From positions 496,001-560,000 of the forward strand of contig NZ_NFZS01000004.1 of assembly GCF_003264855.1 (NCBI RefSeq): DNA of 64,000 nt, written 5' to 3'. The position numbers and the translations under genes are program-made. Of the stretch, positions 44,124 through 52,899 are shown one piece after another (the stretch's first letter is position 1; every line of letters begins with the position of its first letter). The stretch comes from Dyella jiangningensis (GTDB lineage: Bacteria; Pseudomonadota; Gammaproteobacteria; Xanthomonadales; Rhodanobacteraceae). The notes beneath the pieces are model-generated. The model saw only the letters and a program-made list of their open reading frames with translations, was not told the DNA's origin and ran no database searches.

Positions 44124-44582
44124 ATGAAACGCAAGCCAACCCCTAATCACCTGCTGCTGGACCAGCAACTGTGTTTTGCGCTGTACGCCGCCTCGCGTTC
44201 CGTCACCGGCCTGTACCGGCCGCTGCTGGAACCACTGGGGCTGACCTACCCGCAATACCTGGTGATGCTGGTGCTGTGGGAGCAGGACGGCCTGACCGTG
44301 CGCGAGCTGGGGCAACGCCTCCAACTGGATTCGGGAACGCTCACACCGCTGCTGAAGCGGTTGCAGGCGGCCGGACTGGTCGACCGTCAACGGCGTACGG
44401 AAGACGAGCGCGAGGTGGACATCCGCCTGACCGACGCCGGCCTCGCCCTGCGCGACCAGGCCAGCGACGTACCCAAATGCATGGCCCAACGCCTGCAGCT
44501 TTCGCTCGAACAGATGCAAACGTTGCGCGATGAACTGAAGCGAATGACCCGGCAACTCCAACTCTCCCCCATCGAGGACTGA
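44124..44582 (+). CDS. ohrR: Organic hydroperoxide-sensing repressor OhrR (MarR family)
   Basis: 152 residues with the winged-helix core ([39 protein letters not shown]). The peroxide-sensing cysteine is Cys17 in [13 protein letters not shown]. Tyr residues that hydrogen-bond the reduced Cys are in YPQYLVM. A second Cys near residue 118 (VPKCMAQ) could form the disulfide seen in 2-Cys OhrR of Xanthomonas. ATG at 44124 follows the operator; ohr starts 2 bp after the stop. Confidence 0.94.
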   Translation: MKRKPTPNHLLLDQQLCFALYAASRSVTGLYRPLLEPLGLTYPQYLVMLVLWEQDGLTVRELGQRLQLDSGTLTPLLKRLQAAGLVDRQRRTEDEREVDIRLTDAGLALRDQASDVPKCMAQRLQLSLEQMQTLRDELKRMTRQLQLSPIED

Positions 44583-44584
44583 CC

Positions 44585-45013
44585 ATGAACATCAGCAAGA
44601 TTCTCTACACCGCCACCGCTACCGTGACCGGCGGCCGCGAAGGCCACGCCAAGAGCGGCGACGGCGTGCTCGACCTGCAGTTGGTCGTACCCAAGGGCCT
44701 GGGCGGCCCGGGCGGCGCCGGCAGCAATCCGGAACAGCTGTTCGCCGCCGGCTATGCAGCCTGCTTCGAAGGCGCCGTGCGCTTCGTGGCGCGCCAGAAG
44801 GGCGTGACGCTGAAGGACGCCTCGGTAACCGCGCACGTCGGCATCGGCCCGCGCGAACCGACCGGCTTCGGCATCGCCGTGAAGCTGGACGTGAGCCTGC
44901 CCGGCATCGACCGCGCCGTGGCGCAGGATCTGGTGGACACCGCGCACAACGACATCTGCCCGTATTCGCATGCGACGCGCGGCAATGTGGATGTGCAGAT
45001 CACGCTGGTGTGA
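44585..45013 (+). CDS. ohr: Organic hydroperoxide reductase Ohr
   Basis: Thiol peroxidase that reduces organic hydroperoxides using lipoylated proteins. The 142 residues have the catalytic pair Cys60 (GYAACFEGA) and Cys125 (DICPYSHATRGN), with the conserved Arg in the loop SGDGVLDLQLVVPKGLGG region as in the family. It forms an operon with ohrR and is followed by a terminator. Confidence 0.97.
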   Translation: MNISKILYTATATVTGGREGHAKSGDGVLDLQLVVPKGLGGPGGAGSNPEQLFAAGYAACFEGAVRFVARQKGVTLKDASVTAHVGIGPREPTGFGIAVKLDVSLPGIDRAVAQDLVDTAHNDICPYSHATRGNVDVQITLV

Positions 45014-45032
45014 GTGGTTGTAGCGTGGAAAA

Positions 45033-45065
45033 AATAACGGCGCCGAGAGGCGCCGTTGTCTTTTT
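45033..45065 (+). terminator. Intrinsic terminator of ohrR-ohr
   Basis: The stem ACGGCGCC / GGCGCCGT with a GAGA loop, then TGTCTTTTT, starting 24 bp after the ohr stop. Confidence 0.88.
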
Positions 45066-45166
45066 GTGGGTTTGCGCGTGCCGTCGAGGGCCGGATTTTG
45101 AGCGGCTTGCCTCTCGACTAGTCAGGGTGCTGCACGCACGGTAACCAACGTTATCGCGAGCACCTG

Positions 45167-45202
45167 CCCCTCACCCCGGCCCTCTCCCCGGCGGGGAGAG
45201 GG
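45167..45202. repeat. CCCCTCACC/GGGGAGAGG hairpin repeat, third copy
   Basis: Same unit as the pair at 30239-30373, including the preceding CGCGAGCACC. It contains the small stem CTCTCCCC / GGGGAGAG. Confidence 0.75.
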
Positions 45203-45694
45203 AGAAGTGGAGCACCGAGGCGCAAAACAAAGCTGCTTTAAGTCCTCTTCGCTACGGCGCGTTGCGGTGTAGCCGCTCCGTTCGAGGTAGTAACGAGCGC
45301 AGCAAGGCTGGCCTCGTTCCTCCGACGCTTCCATTCCCCGTACTGCTATGAGCCTTGGCTCTAAAAGGCCACTACTTTGGGTTACTTTTGACGCGAAGCT
45401 CATCCCGCGGGACTTTGACTCCGGGCTAGCGCCCTCCGCCCTTTGGGCCGGCTTCGTCGTTCGCACGCCAAGAACGCGTGCGTGGGCCAACAAAAGAAAG
45501 GGTCTCGAGCTTCCCACGGGACCAGCTTCGCGTCGCCCCGCAGGGACTAGCTTCGCGTCGCCGGCAGGGGATCGAAACGCCCGCTGCGTCCCACGGGGAC
45601 TCCCTTCGGTCGTAAACGGCATGCTCGTGGCAGCACGGCTACCGAAGGCAACGGCCGCTCTTAGCTAGAGCGATAAACGTGCGGACCGGAAAGG

Positions 45695-45721
45695 CTGTCG
45701 CGCACGGGGTGCGCTCCTGCA
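45695..45721. repeat. REP-like half copy (degenerate)
   Basis: TGTCGCGCACGGGGTGCGCT and CCTGCAG correspond to a single right arm with changes. No matching left arm is nearby. Confidence 0.6.
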
Positions 45722-45874
45722 GGGAGGTGCCGCGTCGGGTTGAGGCCAGGGTTTCGCACAGACGACGCGCGCCCCTAAAAGTTCACTAGCTAACCAAGGC
45801 AATGGCCCGCCCCCATTCCGGCCAGGCCACGCCCCTAGTCCGCCCTCATCCAACGAGAGCGGAGCGGCCAAGCA

Positions 45875-46360
45875 TCAATGCGCCTCGGCACCCGGCGGAT
45901 GCGCATGACCGTGCTGGATTTCTTCCTCGGTGCCGTCACGCACTTCATTGACGGTCACGTCAAAGTTCAGCGTCTTGCCGGCCATCGGATGATTGAGGTC
46001 CACGTCGACCGTGGTCATGCCCACCTTCTGCACCACCACCACGCGGTGGCCGCCTTCCTTCAGCGCCAGCACCGTGGTCATGCCCGGCTTGAGCTTGGCA
46101 GCCTGCTGGAAGTACTTCTTCGGCACGCGCTGGGTGAGGCCTTCCTGGCGCTCGCCGTAGCCCTCGGCCGGGGCGATCTCGGCCTGCAGGGTGTCGCCTG
46201 CCTCGTGGCCTTCCAGCGCCTTCTCCAGGCCCGGGATCAGCTGGCCATGGCCGAGCAGGATCCACAGCGGTTCGTTGCGGTCGAGCGAGCTCTCGACCTT
46301 CTCGCCGTCCACGGTAAGCGTGTAGTGGAGCGAGATGACTTTGTCCTTGCCAGCCTTCAT
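45875..46360 (-). CDS. slyD: FKBP-type peptidyl-prolyl isomerase SlyD
   Basis: A chaperone-isomerase of 161 residues. N-terminal FKBP half (VISLHYTLTVDGEKVESS, PLWILLGHGQLIPGLEKAL), the inserted IF chaperone domain (about 70-130) and DLNHPMAGKTLNFDVTV. The His-rich metal tail of E. coli SlyD is reduced to HGHAHPPGAEAH, so nickel delivery may be weak. Stands alone, 49 bp from the MFS gene. Confidence 0.93.
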   Translation of the reverse strand: MKAGKDKVISLHYTLTVDGEKVESSLDRNEPLWILLGHGQLIPGLEKALEGHEAGDTLQAEIAPAEGYGERQEGLTQRVPKKYFQQAAKLKPGMTTVLALKEGGHRVVVVQKVGMTTVDVDLNHPMAGKTLNFDVTVNEVRDGTEEEIQHGHAHPPGAEAH

Positions 46361-46409
46361 TGCGTGTCTCGTGAGGAATGCAAACCCCGTATTCTAGCAG
46401 CCTGGCCGC

Positions 46410-47654
46410 CTAGACGCCCTTTTCCGGGCGAGGCTGGCCGAACCTCACGCCACGCGCCTCCGGCCCCAGCCAGGCCAGCACGGCCAGCAGCACCGCCACG
46501 CCGGCAATCCACACCGACATGGCGAAGGCCAGGTCCCCGCCGTGCCAGCCGGCGATCCACAACTGGGCGTTGGCCGTCACGGCGGCCAGCAGGTTGCCGG
46601 TCTGGTAAGCGAAGCCGGGCAACGTGCCGCGCATGCCTTCCGGCGCCAATTCGTTCAGGTGCGTCGGCACCACGCCCCAGGCGCCCTGCACCATCACCTG
46701 GACCAGGAAGGCGCCCAGGGCCAGTAACGGTAGCGAGCCGCCGTGCATCCACAGCGGAATGACGGGAATGGCCAGCAGCGCCGCCAGGATGATGGTCCGC
46801 CGCCGTCCGAAGCGTTCTGACAGGGCACCGAAGAACAGGCCACCCACCAGCGCGCCGAGATTGAGCATCGCCACCAGCATGAAGGCGGCGCCGGAACCGG
46901 TCGGCAGGTGCAGGCTTTCCTCTTCGAACGTGTGATAGAGGTCCTGCGAGCCGTGGCTGAACATGTTGAACGCCATCATCAGCAGCATCAGGTAGATAGC
47001 AAGCTTCCAGTGGCCACGCATCGATTCCAGCAGGCCGCGCCTGGGCTGGGTCGCCTGGCCCTGCTGCCATACCTCCGACTCGGGCACGGTGCGACGGATG
47101 TAGAGCACCAGCAAGGCCGGTGCCGCGCCAACCACGAACAGGCCACGCCAGCCGATGTGGTCCACCAGCAGCCAGTTGACCAACGCGCCCAGGAAGAACC
47201 CCACGGGATAGCCGCTTTGCAGCAGGCCCGATACCACGCCGCGCGCCTTCGCGGGAATGGACTCCATCGCCAGCGAGGCGCCGATACCCCATTCGCCACC
47301 CATCGCGATGCCGAACAGGAACCGCAGCACCAGCAACGCCGTGAGCGAGTTGGCAAACGCGGTCGCCAGTTCGAAGAGCGAAAACAGGATCACGTCGAGC
47401 ATCAAGATGGGTCGCCGCCCGTAGCGGTCGGCCAGGCGTCCAAACAGCAACGCGCCCAGTGGACGCGCCGCGAGGGTAAGGAAGAGCCCATAGGTGACGT
47501 GTTCCTTGCCGACGTGGAACTCCTGCGCCACGCTCACGATCACGAAGGTGAGCAGGAAGTAGTCGAACGCATCCAGCGTCCAGCCGAGAAAGCTGGCCAA
47601 TACGGTGTGACGCTGGGTGGTGTTCAACTCGCGCAGAGGTGCAAACGGCGACAT
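46410..47654 (-). CDS. MFS transporter, sialate/lactate:H+ symporter-like
   Basis: A 414-residue, 12-TM major facilitator. The first MFS loop motif is GRLADRYGRRPILMLDV, with the second-half copy GALSERFGRRRTI. GWTLDAFDYFLLTFV in TM1 and GGEWGIGASLAMESIP in TM4-5 are hallmarks of the SHS (NanT/Jen1-like) family that imports carboxylates such as lactate or sialic acid. No catabolic partner lies next to it, so the substrate is open. ATG at 47654 is chosen over a longer frame. Divergent from the methyltransferase gene. Confidence 0.85.
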   Translation of the reverse strand: MSPFAPLRELNTTQRHTVLASFLGWTLDAFDYFLLTFVIVSVAQEFHVGKEHVTYGLFLTLAARPLGALLFGRLADRYGRRPILMLDVILFSLFELATAFANSLTALLVLRFLFGIAMGGEWGIGASLAMESIPAKARGVVSGLLQSGYPVGFFLGALVNWLLVDHIGWRGLFVVGAAPALLVLYIRRTVPESEVWQQGQATQPRRGLLESMRGHWKLAIYLMLLMMAFNMFSHGSQDLYHTFEEESLHLPTGSGAAFMLVAMLNLGALVGGLFFGALSERFGRRRTIILAALLAIPVIPLWMHGGSLPLLALGAFLVQVMVQGAWGVVPTHLNELAPEGMRGTLPGFAYQTGNLLAAVTANAQLWIAGWHGGDLAFAMSVWIAGVAVLLAVLAWLGPEARGVRFGQPRPEKGV

Positions 47655-47811
47655 CGGCGGCTCCGTGTGGTCGTGCCCGCCCCTGCGGCGCACAGGGCGC
47701 CAAGCGAACCATCATGGCGGCCGCGGCGCAAGAGAGCGCTTCGGGAAGTGGCGGATGGCAAATGCTCGGCGCAGACTCTCTTCACACCACGCAGTCACGG
47801 AGTCGGCTCAC

Positions 47812-48477
47812 ATGTCCGCCATGGATGCTACCGCTCTCGATCGGATCGCCGACTCCTACGATCACTGGTTCCAACGCCGCTACGTCCAGGGCAAGTTGGC
47901 GGCCGATCCCGCTTACGCAGCCGTGGCCGACCTGATCGCGCGCCGCCCGATGCCGCTGCTCGATATCGGCTGCGGCATCGGCCTGCTCGGGCAGTACCTG
48001 CACGCACACGGCGAGCTGCCGCAATACCTGGGCGTGGACCACGATGCCCGCAAGATCGATGCCGGACGTCGCGCCATGCGCCTGGCCGGGCTGGAGGGCG
48101 TGCTGCCCCTGCGCCTCGCCGACGGCGCCACGGCGTATTCGCTGCGCGGCCATGTCGCCCTGCTCGACGTACTGCATTACCTCGACGTGGAACGCCAGCG
48201 CGAACTGGTGGCGAATGCGGCGGCCCACTTGGCGCCGGGCGGCATGCTGATCGTCCGCAGCGTGCTGCGCGAGCGCAGCTGGCGTTATGCCGCCACGCGC
48301 GTCTCGGAGTTCTTCCTGAGCGCCAGCGGCTGGATGCGCGTGGGCGCGCAGCACTATCCCAGCGGGGACGAGCTGCGCGCCCTGCTGGCTGATGCCGGCC
48401 TGGTCGTGAGCATCCGTTCGCTGCACGGAAAGACCCCGTTCGACTGCTATCTCATCGTGGGCGAAAGGCCTTGCTGA
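47812..48477 (+). CDS. Class I SAM-dependent methyltransferase
   Basis: 221 residues with motif I LLDIGCGIGLLGQYL, motif II LGVDHDARKIDAG and the post-motif acid in HVALLDVLHYLD, then LAPGGMLIVRS. The substrate is not identifiable. ATG at 47812 has GGAG 8-9 nt upstream; an ATG nine bases later is the alternative. It lies alone between the MFS gene and the RhlE-like helicase, 142 bp before the latter. Confidence 0.82.
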   Translation: MSAMDATALDRIADSYDHWFQRRYVQGKLAADPAYAAVADLIARRPMPLLDIGCGIGLLGQYLHAHGELPQYLGVDHDARKIDAGRRAMRLAGLEGVLPLRLADGATAYSLRGHVALLDVLHYLDVERQRELVANAAAHLAPGGMLIVRSVLRERSWRYAATRVSEFFLSASGWMRVGAQHYPSGDELRALLADAGLVVSIRSLHGKTPFDCYLIVGERPC

Positions 48478-48619
48478 GCGGCCAATGAGCGGCCCACCGC
48501 GCCCACCCAGCGTGGCGGCGCCTTTTCCGCTATACTCCACGCCGGGCTAAACGCCTCCCTCCCCTTTTGAATACTGCAACGCGGTTCGTTAGAACGCTCC
48601 GAGTTGCTCTGGAGCTTCC

Positions 48620-49936
48620 ATGTCTTTCGAATCGCTGGGCCTTGCGCCCGCGTTGTTGCGCGCGCTTGCCGAACAGGGCTACGCCGAACCTACCCCGATC
48701 CAGGCCGCTGCCATTCCCGTCGTGCTGGAAGGCGGTGACCTGCTGGCTGCCGCGCAGACCGGCACCGGCAAGACGGCCGCCTTCTCGCTGCCGTTGCTGC
48801 AGCACCTTTCCACCGCCGGCGCCACGCAGACGCGTCGTCCGCGCGCGCTGGTACTGACTCCGACCCGCGAGCTCGCCGCCCAGGTACATGACAACCTGCG
48901 CGATTACGGCAAGCACCTGCGCATCAGCAGCACCACCATCTTCGGTGGCGTGAGCATGGGCCCGCAGATGCAGGCCCTGCGTCGCGGTGTGGACATCGTC
49001 ATCGCCACGCCGGGTCGCCTGATCGACCACATGCAGCAGCGCTCCATCGACCTGTCGGGCGTGGAAGTGCTCGTGCTCGACGAAGCCGACCGCATGCTCG
49101 ACATGGGCTTCCTGCCGGCGCTCAAGCGCATCCTCGCGGCGCTGCCGCGCCAGCGCCAGACGCTGCTGTTCTCGGCCACCTTCGCGCCGCCGATCAAGGC
49201 GCTGGCGATGCAGTTCATGCATCAGCCGCGCGAAGTGTCGGTGACGCCGGCCAACTCGGTGGCCACCACGGTCACACATCATGTGCACCCGGTCGACGCC
49301 GCCAAGAAGCGCGACCTGCTGCTGCACGTGCTTTCGCAGGACAGCCGCCGCCAGACCCTGGTGTTCAGCCGCACCAAGCATGGCGCCGACAAGCTGGTGA
49401 AGCAGCTGGAAATGGCCGGCCTGCGCGCCGCCGCCATTCACGGCAACAAGAGCCAGAACGCCCGCACGCGCGCGCTCAGCGACTTCAAGAGCGGCCGCAT
49501 CACCGTGCTGGTCGCCACCGACATCGCGGCACGCGGCATCGATATCGACCAGTTGCCCATCGTGATCAACTTCGACCTGCCGATGGTCGCCGAAGACTAC
49601 GTGCACCGCATCGGACGCACCGGTCGCGCCGGCGCGGACGGCATGGCCGTGTCGCTGGTAAGTCATGAGGAAGCAGGCCTGTTGCGCGATATCCGCAAGC
49701 TGCTCAAGCAGGACATCGCGGTGAGCGACGTGCCGGGCTTCGAGCCGTCGCATCCGCTGCGCACCGACGCCAATGCGCCGAAGCCGGTGCAAGGCCAGAG
49801 CCAGCGCCAGCCGCGCCAGGCTCGTCCGCAGGGTTCGCATCGCCCGCACAACAACGGATACGCACACGGCAGTGAGCGCCCGGCGGAAGGCAACCGGAAG
49901 CGTCGTCGCCCGCGCCGGCCCGCCGCCAAGGCGTGA
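48620..49936 (+). CDS. rhlE: DEAD-box RNA helicase, RhlE-like
   Basis: 438 residues with all DEAD-box motifs: Q motif [10 protein letters not shown], Walker [30 protein letters not shown] in [16 protein letters not shown], then [16 protein letters not shown] and [11 protein letters not shown] basic, Gln/Arg/Pro-rich tail of about 60 residues follows and probably binds RNA. RhlE proteins assist rRNA maturation and RNA degradosomes. The 140-bp upstream gap holds the promoter. Confidence 0.92.
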   Translation: MSFESLGLAPALLRALAEQGYAEPTPIQAAAIPVVLEGGDLLAAAQTGTGKTAAFSLPLLQHLSTAGATQTRRPRALVLTPTRELAAQVHDNLRDYGKHLRISSTTIFGGVSMGPQMQALRRGVDIVIATPGRLIDHMQQRSIDLSGVEVLVLDEADRMLDMGFLPALKRILAALPRQRQTLLFSATFAPPIKALAMQFMHQPREVSVTPANSVATTVTHHVHPVDAAKKRDLLLHVLSQDSRRQTLVFSRTKHGADKLVKQLEMAGLRAAAIHGNKSQNARTRALSDFKSGRITVLVATDIAARGIDIDQLPIVINFDLPMVAEDYVHRIGRTGRAGADGMAVSLVSHEEAGLLRDIRKLLKQDIAVSDVPGFEPSHPLRTDANAPKPVQGQSQRQPRQARPQGSHRPHNNGYAHGSERPAEGNRKRRRPRRPAAKA

Positions 49937-50057
49937 CGATCGGCACGCACGGGGCCCAACCACTGTCCTAGACGGTTGGGCCTAGGCGATACGTGGAATA
50001 CAACGCCGGCGTTCTCGTCCCGATCATGCAGGGCCTTCCGTATCGAGGAGTCCCTGC

Positions 50058-50453
50058 ATGAAAGCGTTTTTCCACTGGCTGTTGTTCCCCCTGCGGCTGA
50101 TTTTCGGCGCCTGGTTCGTCTTTGCCGGCCTCAATGACCTGCTGCATTTCTGGCAGCCACCCGCACCGGTGACGCCGCAGTCGCAGGTCTTCATGCAAGG
50201 CCTCGCCGGCAGCGGCTACATCTTCCCCGTGCTCGGCATCCTGTACACCGTGAGCGGACTTTGCCTGCTCGCCAACCGCTTCGTCGCGCTGGCCTTGGTA
50301 ATGCTGGCGGCGCCGGTGGTGGTGATTTTCGGCTACCACGCGGTAATGGAAGATCACCTGCTGGGCCCGGGGCTTCTCCTGTTGCTGATGTACCTCGCCT
50401 TGGCGTGGCAGCAGCGGGCGACCCTGGGTGTGCTGTTGAGGCCTATCGCCTAA
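50058..50453 (+). CDS. DoxX-like membrane protein
   Basis: A 131-residue protein with four hydrophobic helices in the DoxX layout: LLFPLRLIFGAWFVFAGLNDL, GSGYIFPVLGILYTVSGL, ALALVMLAAPVVVIFGY, LLLLLMYLALAW. The physiological role of DoxX proteins is poorly known; some take part in thiosulfate oxidation or redox stress. REP-like copy E starts 15 bp after the stop. Confidence 0.8.
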   Translation: MKAFFHWLLFPLRLIFGAWFVFAGLNDLLHFWQPPAPVTPQSQVFMQGLAGSGYIFPVLGILYTVSGLCLLANRFVALALVMLAAPVVVIFGYHAVMEDHLLGPGLLLLLMYLALAWQQRATLGVLLRPIA

Positions 50454-50467
50454 CCTCTGGATTCCGT

Positions 50468-50550
50468 TGTAGGAGCGCACCCAGTGCGCGAAAAGCCGAC
50501 GGAGCGATGATTTTGTCAGGCTGCGGTCGCGCACTGGGTGCGCTCCTACA
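50468..50550. repeat. REP-like inverted repeat, copy E
   Basis: Arms 50468-50491 and 50527-50550 are perfect 24-bp copies with a 35-bp spacer. It lies between the convergent DoxX and rimJ genes. Confidence 0.9.
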
Positions 50551-50582
50551 AAAGAGGTTGCCATCCCGACAACGGCCGGCGA

Positions 50583-51134
50583 TCAATCGTCGCGAATGCG
50601 GGCGGTGAGCACGTGGTCTTCCCACACGCCGGCGATCTGCAGATACCGTTTCGCGTAACCTTCGCGCTCGAAGCCCAGGCGTTCGAGCAGCCTGCCGCTG
50701 CGCTCGTTGCGCGGCATGAAGTTCGCCATCACGCGATGCATGTCCAGCTCGCGGAACGCCCAGGGCATCACCGCCGACAGTGCCTCGTACATGAGCCCCT
50801 GTCCCTCCCTGCTCCCGGCAATGCTGTAGCCGAGATGACAGGCCTGGAAGGCGCCGCGCACGATGTTGGCGAACGTGAAGTTGGCGATGACGTCGTTGCC
50901 GACGAGGTCGAGCACGACGAAGGGATAGACGCGATCCGTGCGCATCGCTTCGCGTGCGTCGGCCAGCGTCCGGATGCAGTGGTCCAGCGTGTAGTAGGAC
51001 GAATCGCGCAGCGGCTCCCACGGCGCCAGATGTTCGCGGTTCTGCACGCGATAGCGCAGCAGCCGCTGCGCATCGCCCGCATCAACCACACGTACCAGGG
51101 TGCGGGGCGTGTGGATGGGATAGATCAGGTTCAC
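50583..51134 (-). CDS. rimJ: RimJ-like GNAT N-acetyltransferase
   Basis: A 183-residue acetyltransferase close to RimJ, which acetylates the N-terminus of ribosomal protein S5. It has LRYRVQNREHLAPWEP, the acetyl-CoA loop in HLGYSIAGSREGQGLMYEAL, and the family signature MHRVMANFMPRNERSGRLLERLGFEREGYAKRY-L (split here by residue). It overlaps the S-formylglutathione hydrolase stop by 4 bp, so it is the second gene of that pair. RimL-type targets are possible. Confidence 0.85.
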   Translation of the reverse strand: MNLIYPIHTPRTLVRVVDAGDAQRLLRYRVQNREHLAPWEPLRDSSYYTLDHCIRTLADAREAMRTDRVYPFVVLDLVGNDVIANFTFANIVRGAFQACHLGYSIAGSREGQGLMYEALSAVMPWAFRELDMHRVMANFMPRNERSGRLLERLGFEREGYAKRYLQIAGVWEDHVLTARIRDD

Positions 51135-51979
51135 GGACGTCCGAGCGCGCTGGCGTGATGACGCAGATGGTCATCGATGAACGTGCTGATGAAGTAGTAG
51201 CTGTGGTCGTAGCCGGCATGGCGACGAAGCACCAGCGACTGGCCTCCTTCCGCGCATGCCTGGTCGAACAACTCGGGCTTCAGCTGCGTGGACAGGAAGC
51301 CGTCGGCCTCGCCCTGGTCGATCAGGATGGTGCCGTCGAAGGTTTGCCGGCGCACCAGCTCGCACGCGTCGTATGCCGCCCATGCGGACGTGTCTTCGCC
51401 GAGGTAGCGCGGGAGGGCTTTCTCGCCCCAGGGTACCTGCGTCGGCGCCACGATCGGCGCGAACGCGGATACCGAGCGATAGCGGCCGGGATGCTTCAGC
51501 GCGATGGTCAGCGCGCCATGACCGCCCATCGAATGGCCCATGATGCCGCTGCGCTCGCGGTCGGCCGGAAAGTGCTCTGCAATGAGCGCCGGCAGTTCAT
51601 CCACCACATAGCTGTGCATGCGAAAGCGCGACGACCACGGCGCCTGCGTGGCATCCACGTAGAAGCCGGCGCCCTCGCCGAATTCCCAATCGCCCGTTGC
51701 GCCGTCGAAGCCGGTGTTGCGTGGACTGGTATCGGGCATCACCAGGATCAGCCCCAGCTCGGAAGCAAGCCGCTGCGCGCCCGCCTTGATGGTGGCGGTC
51801 TCTTCGGTGCAGGTGAGTCCGGCGAGGTAATACAACACCGGACACACTTCGCTGGCGGCCTGCGGCGGCTGGTAGAGCGCAAAACGCATCGGCCCGCCGC
51901 AGCTTTCCGAGTGATGCCGATAGAAACCCTGCGTGCCGCCGTGGCAGCGCTGCTCGGAGATCGTTTCGATCTCGGTCAT
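51131..51979 (-). CDS. fghA: S-formylglutathione hydrolase
   Basis: Esterase of the glutathione-linked formaldehyde detoxification route, releasing formate. The 282 residues have the nucleophile elbow GHSMGGHGA, LTCTEETATIKAGAQR, PDTSPRN and a C-terminal His in GYDHSYYFIS. The partner alcohol dehydrogenase (AdhC/FrmA) is not adjacent; rimJ overlaps downstream and an SDR lies upstream. ATG at 51979 is used. Confidence 0.93.
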   Translation of the reverse strand: MTEIETISEQRCHGGTQGFYRHHSESCGGPMRFALYQPPQAASEVCPVLYYLAGLTCTEETATIKAGAQRLASELGLILVMPDTSPRNTGFDGATGDWEFGEGAGFYVDATQAPWSSRFRMHSYVVDELPALIAEHFPADRERSGIMGHSMGGHGALTIALKHPGRYRSVSAFAPIVAPTQVPWGEKALPRYLGEDTSAWAAYDACELVRRQTFDGTILIDQGEADGFLSTQLKPELFDQACAEGGQSLVLRRHAGYDHSYYFISTFIDDHLRHHASALGRP

Positions 51980-52031
51980 GGCAATTCTCCGTGGATGACG
52001 CAAGCGCACCATGATAGTGGGGCTTGCGGCA

Positions 52032-52781
52032 TCAACGCTCCTGGTCGGTAGGCCGCATCAACACTTCGTTGATGTTGACGTGCGAAGGCCGCGATACGCA
52101 GAACACGATGGCGTCCGCCACGTCGCGCGCCTGAAGCTGACGCATGCTGTCGGCCCACGCATTGAGGTTGGCCTTCACCTCGGCGTGGCCGATGTGATCG
52201 CGCAGCTCCGTCTGCACAACGCCCGGCTCGATCACCGTGACGCGGATGTTGTGTTTGTACACCTCGCGCCGCAGCGCTTCGGAAAATGCGCCGACACCGA
52301 ACTTGGTCGCCGAATAGGCCGCCGCGTTGGGGTTGGCCACGCGCCCTGCCGTCGATGAAATATTCACGACATGGCCGTCGCGTCGCTCGCGCATACCGGG
52401 CAGCGCCGCCTGCGTCGAGGCAATGAGGCTGAGCACGTTCAGTTCCAGCATCCGGCGCCAGCGACCGAGGTCGGCCTCCTCGACCGGCTCCAGGTACATC
52501 ACGCCGGCGTTGTTCACCAGGATGTCCAGACGTCCGAAATGCGCCTCGGTTTCCTTCACGATCCGCTGCGCTTCGTCTTCGGAGGCGAGATCGGCGGTCA
52601 ACACGAACGGCTCGGCGCCGAGCGTCGCCAACTGCGCAGCCAAGACCTCGAGCCGGTCGCGCCGGCGTGCGGCAATGGCGACCTTGGCGCCCGCCTCGGC
52701 CAGCGCCAGTGCCGTGGCCTCGCCGATGCCGGAGGAGGCGCCGGTCACCAGCGCTATACGGCCTTCCAGGGGTTTGGACAT
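52032..52781 (-). CDS. Classical SDR oxidoreductase
   Basis: 249 residues with cofactor motif TGASSGIGEA, ARR after beta-2 suggesting NADP(H), NNAG, catalytic Ser in NISSTAG and the intact YSATK (YxxxK). The style is that of YdfG-type 3-hydroxy acid/serine dehydrogenases or clavaldehyde-like SDRs; the substrate is unknown. It is leftward, 52 bp before fghA, and divergent from the DeaD-like helicase. Confidence 0.87.
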   Translation of the reverse strand: MSKPLEGRIALVTGASSGIGEATALALAEAGAKVAIAARRRDRLEVLAAQLATLGAEPFVLTADLASEDEAQRIVKETEAHFGRLDILVNNAGVMYLEPVEEADLGRWRRMLELNVLSLIASTQAALPGMRERRDGHVVNISSTAGRVANPNAAAYSATKFGVGAFSEALRREVYKHNIRVTVIEPGVVQTELRDHIGHAEVKANLNAWADSMRQLQARDVADAIVFCVSRPSHVNINEVLMRPTDQER

Positions 52782-52899
52782 GAATTTTCCTCGTCGATGG
52801 CGCCTTTGGCGCAACAAAATCACCGGTTTGGGCGGGCCGGCCTGTTACAATACCGTCATTCTCCCGCATGCCCTCGTGCATGCCATGTCGAGGTTCCCC

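Larger units (their letters stand above)
45066..45874. other. Gene-free repeat region of about 800 bp
   Basis: No credible gene. It holds a CCCCTCACC/GGGGAGAGG hairpin unit (45167-45202) shared with the rpsR-rplI gap, and a half REP-like copy (45695-45721). Between them are long stretches such as GGTTACTTTTGACGCGAAGC and GTGGGCCAACAAAAGAAAG, resembling intergenic repeat debris common in xanthomonads. A 166-codon open frame on the minus strand is typical spurious translation of such repeats. Confidence 0.7.

Noticed and set aside
45122-45622. 166-codon open frame on the minus strand in the ohr-slyD gap
   Set aside because: It runs through known hairpin repeat units, has no signal, domain or ribosome-binding site, and its Arg/Pro/Ser-rich composition is typical of spurious translation of xanthomonad intergenic repeats.
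49953-49982. Stem GGCCCAACC / GGTTGGGCC after the RhlE-like gene as a terminator
   Set aside because: The loop is 12 nt and no T run follows on the coding strand; it may be only a structured 3' end.
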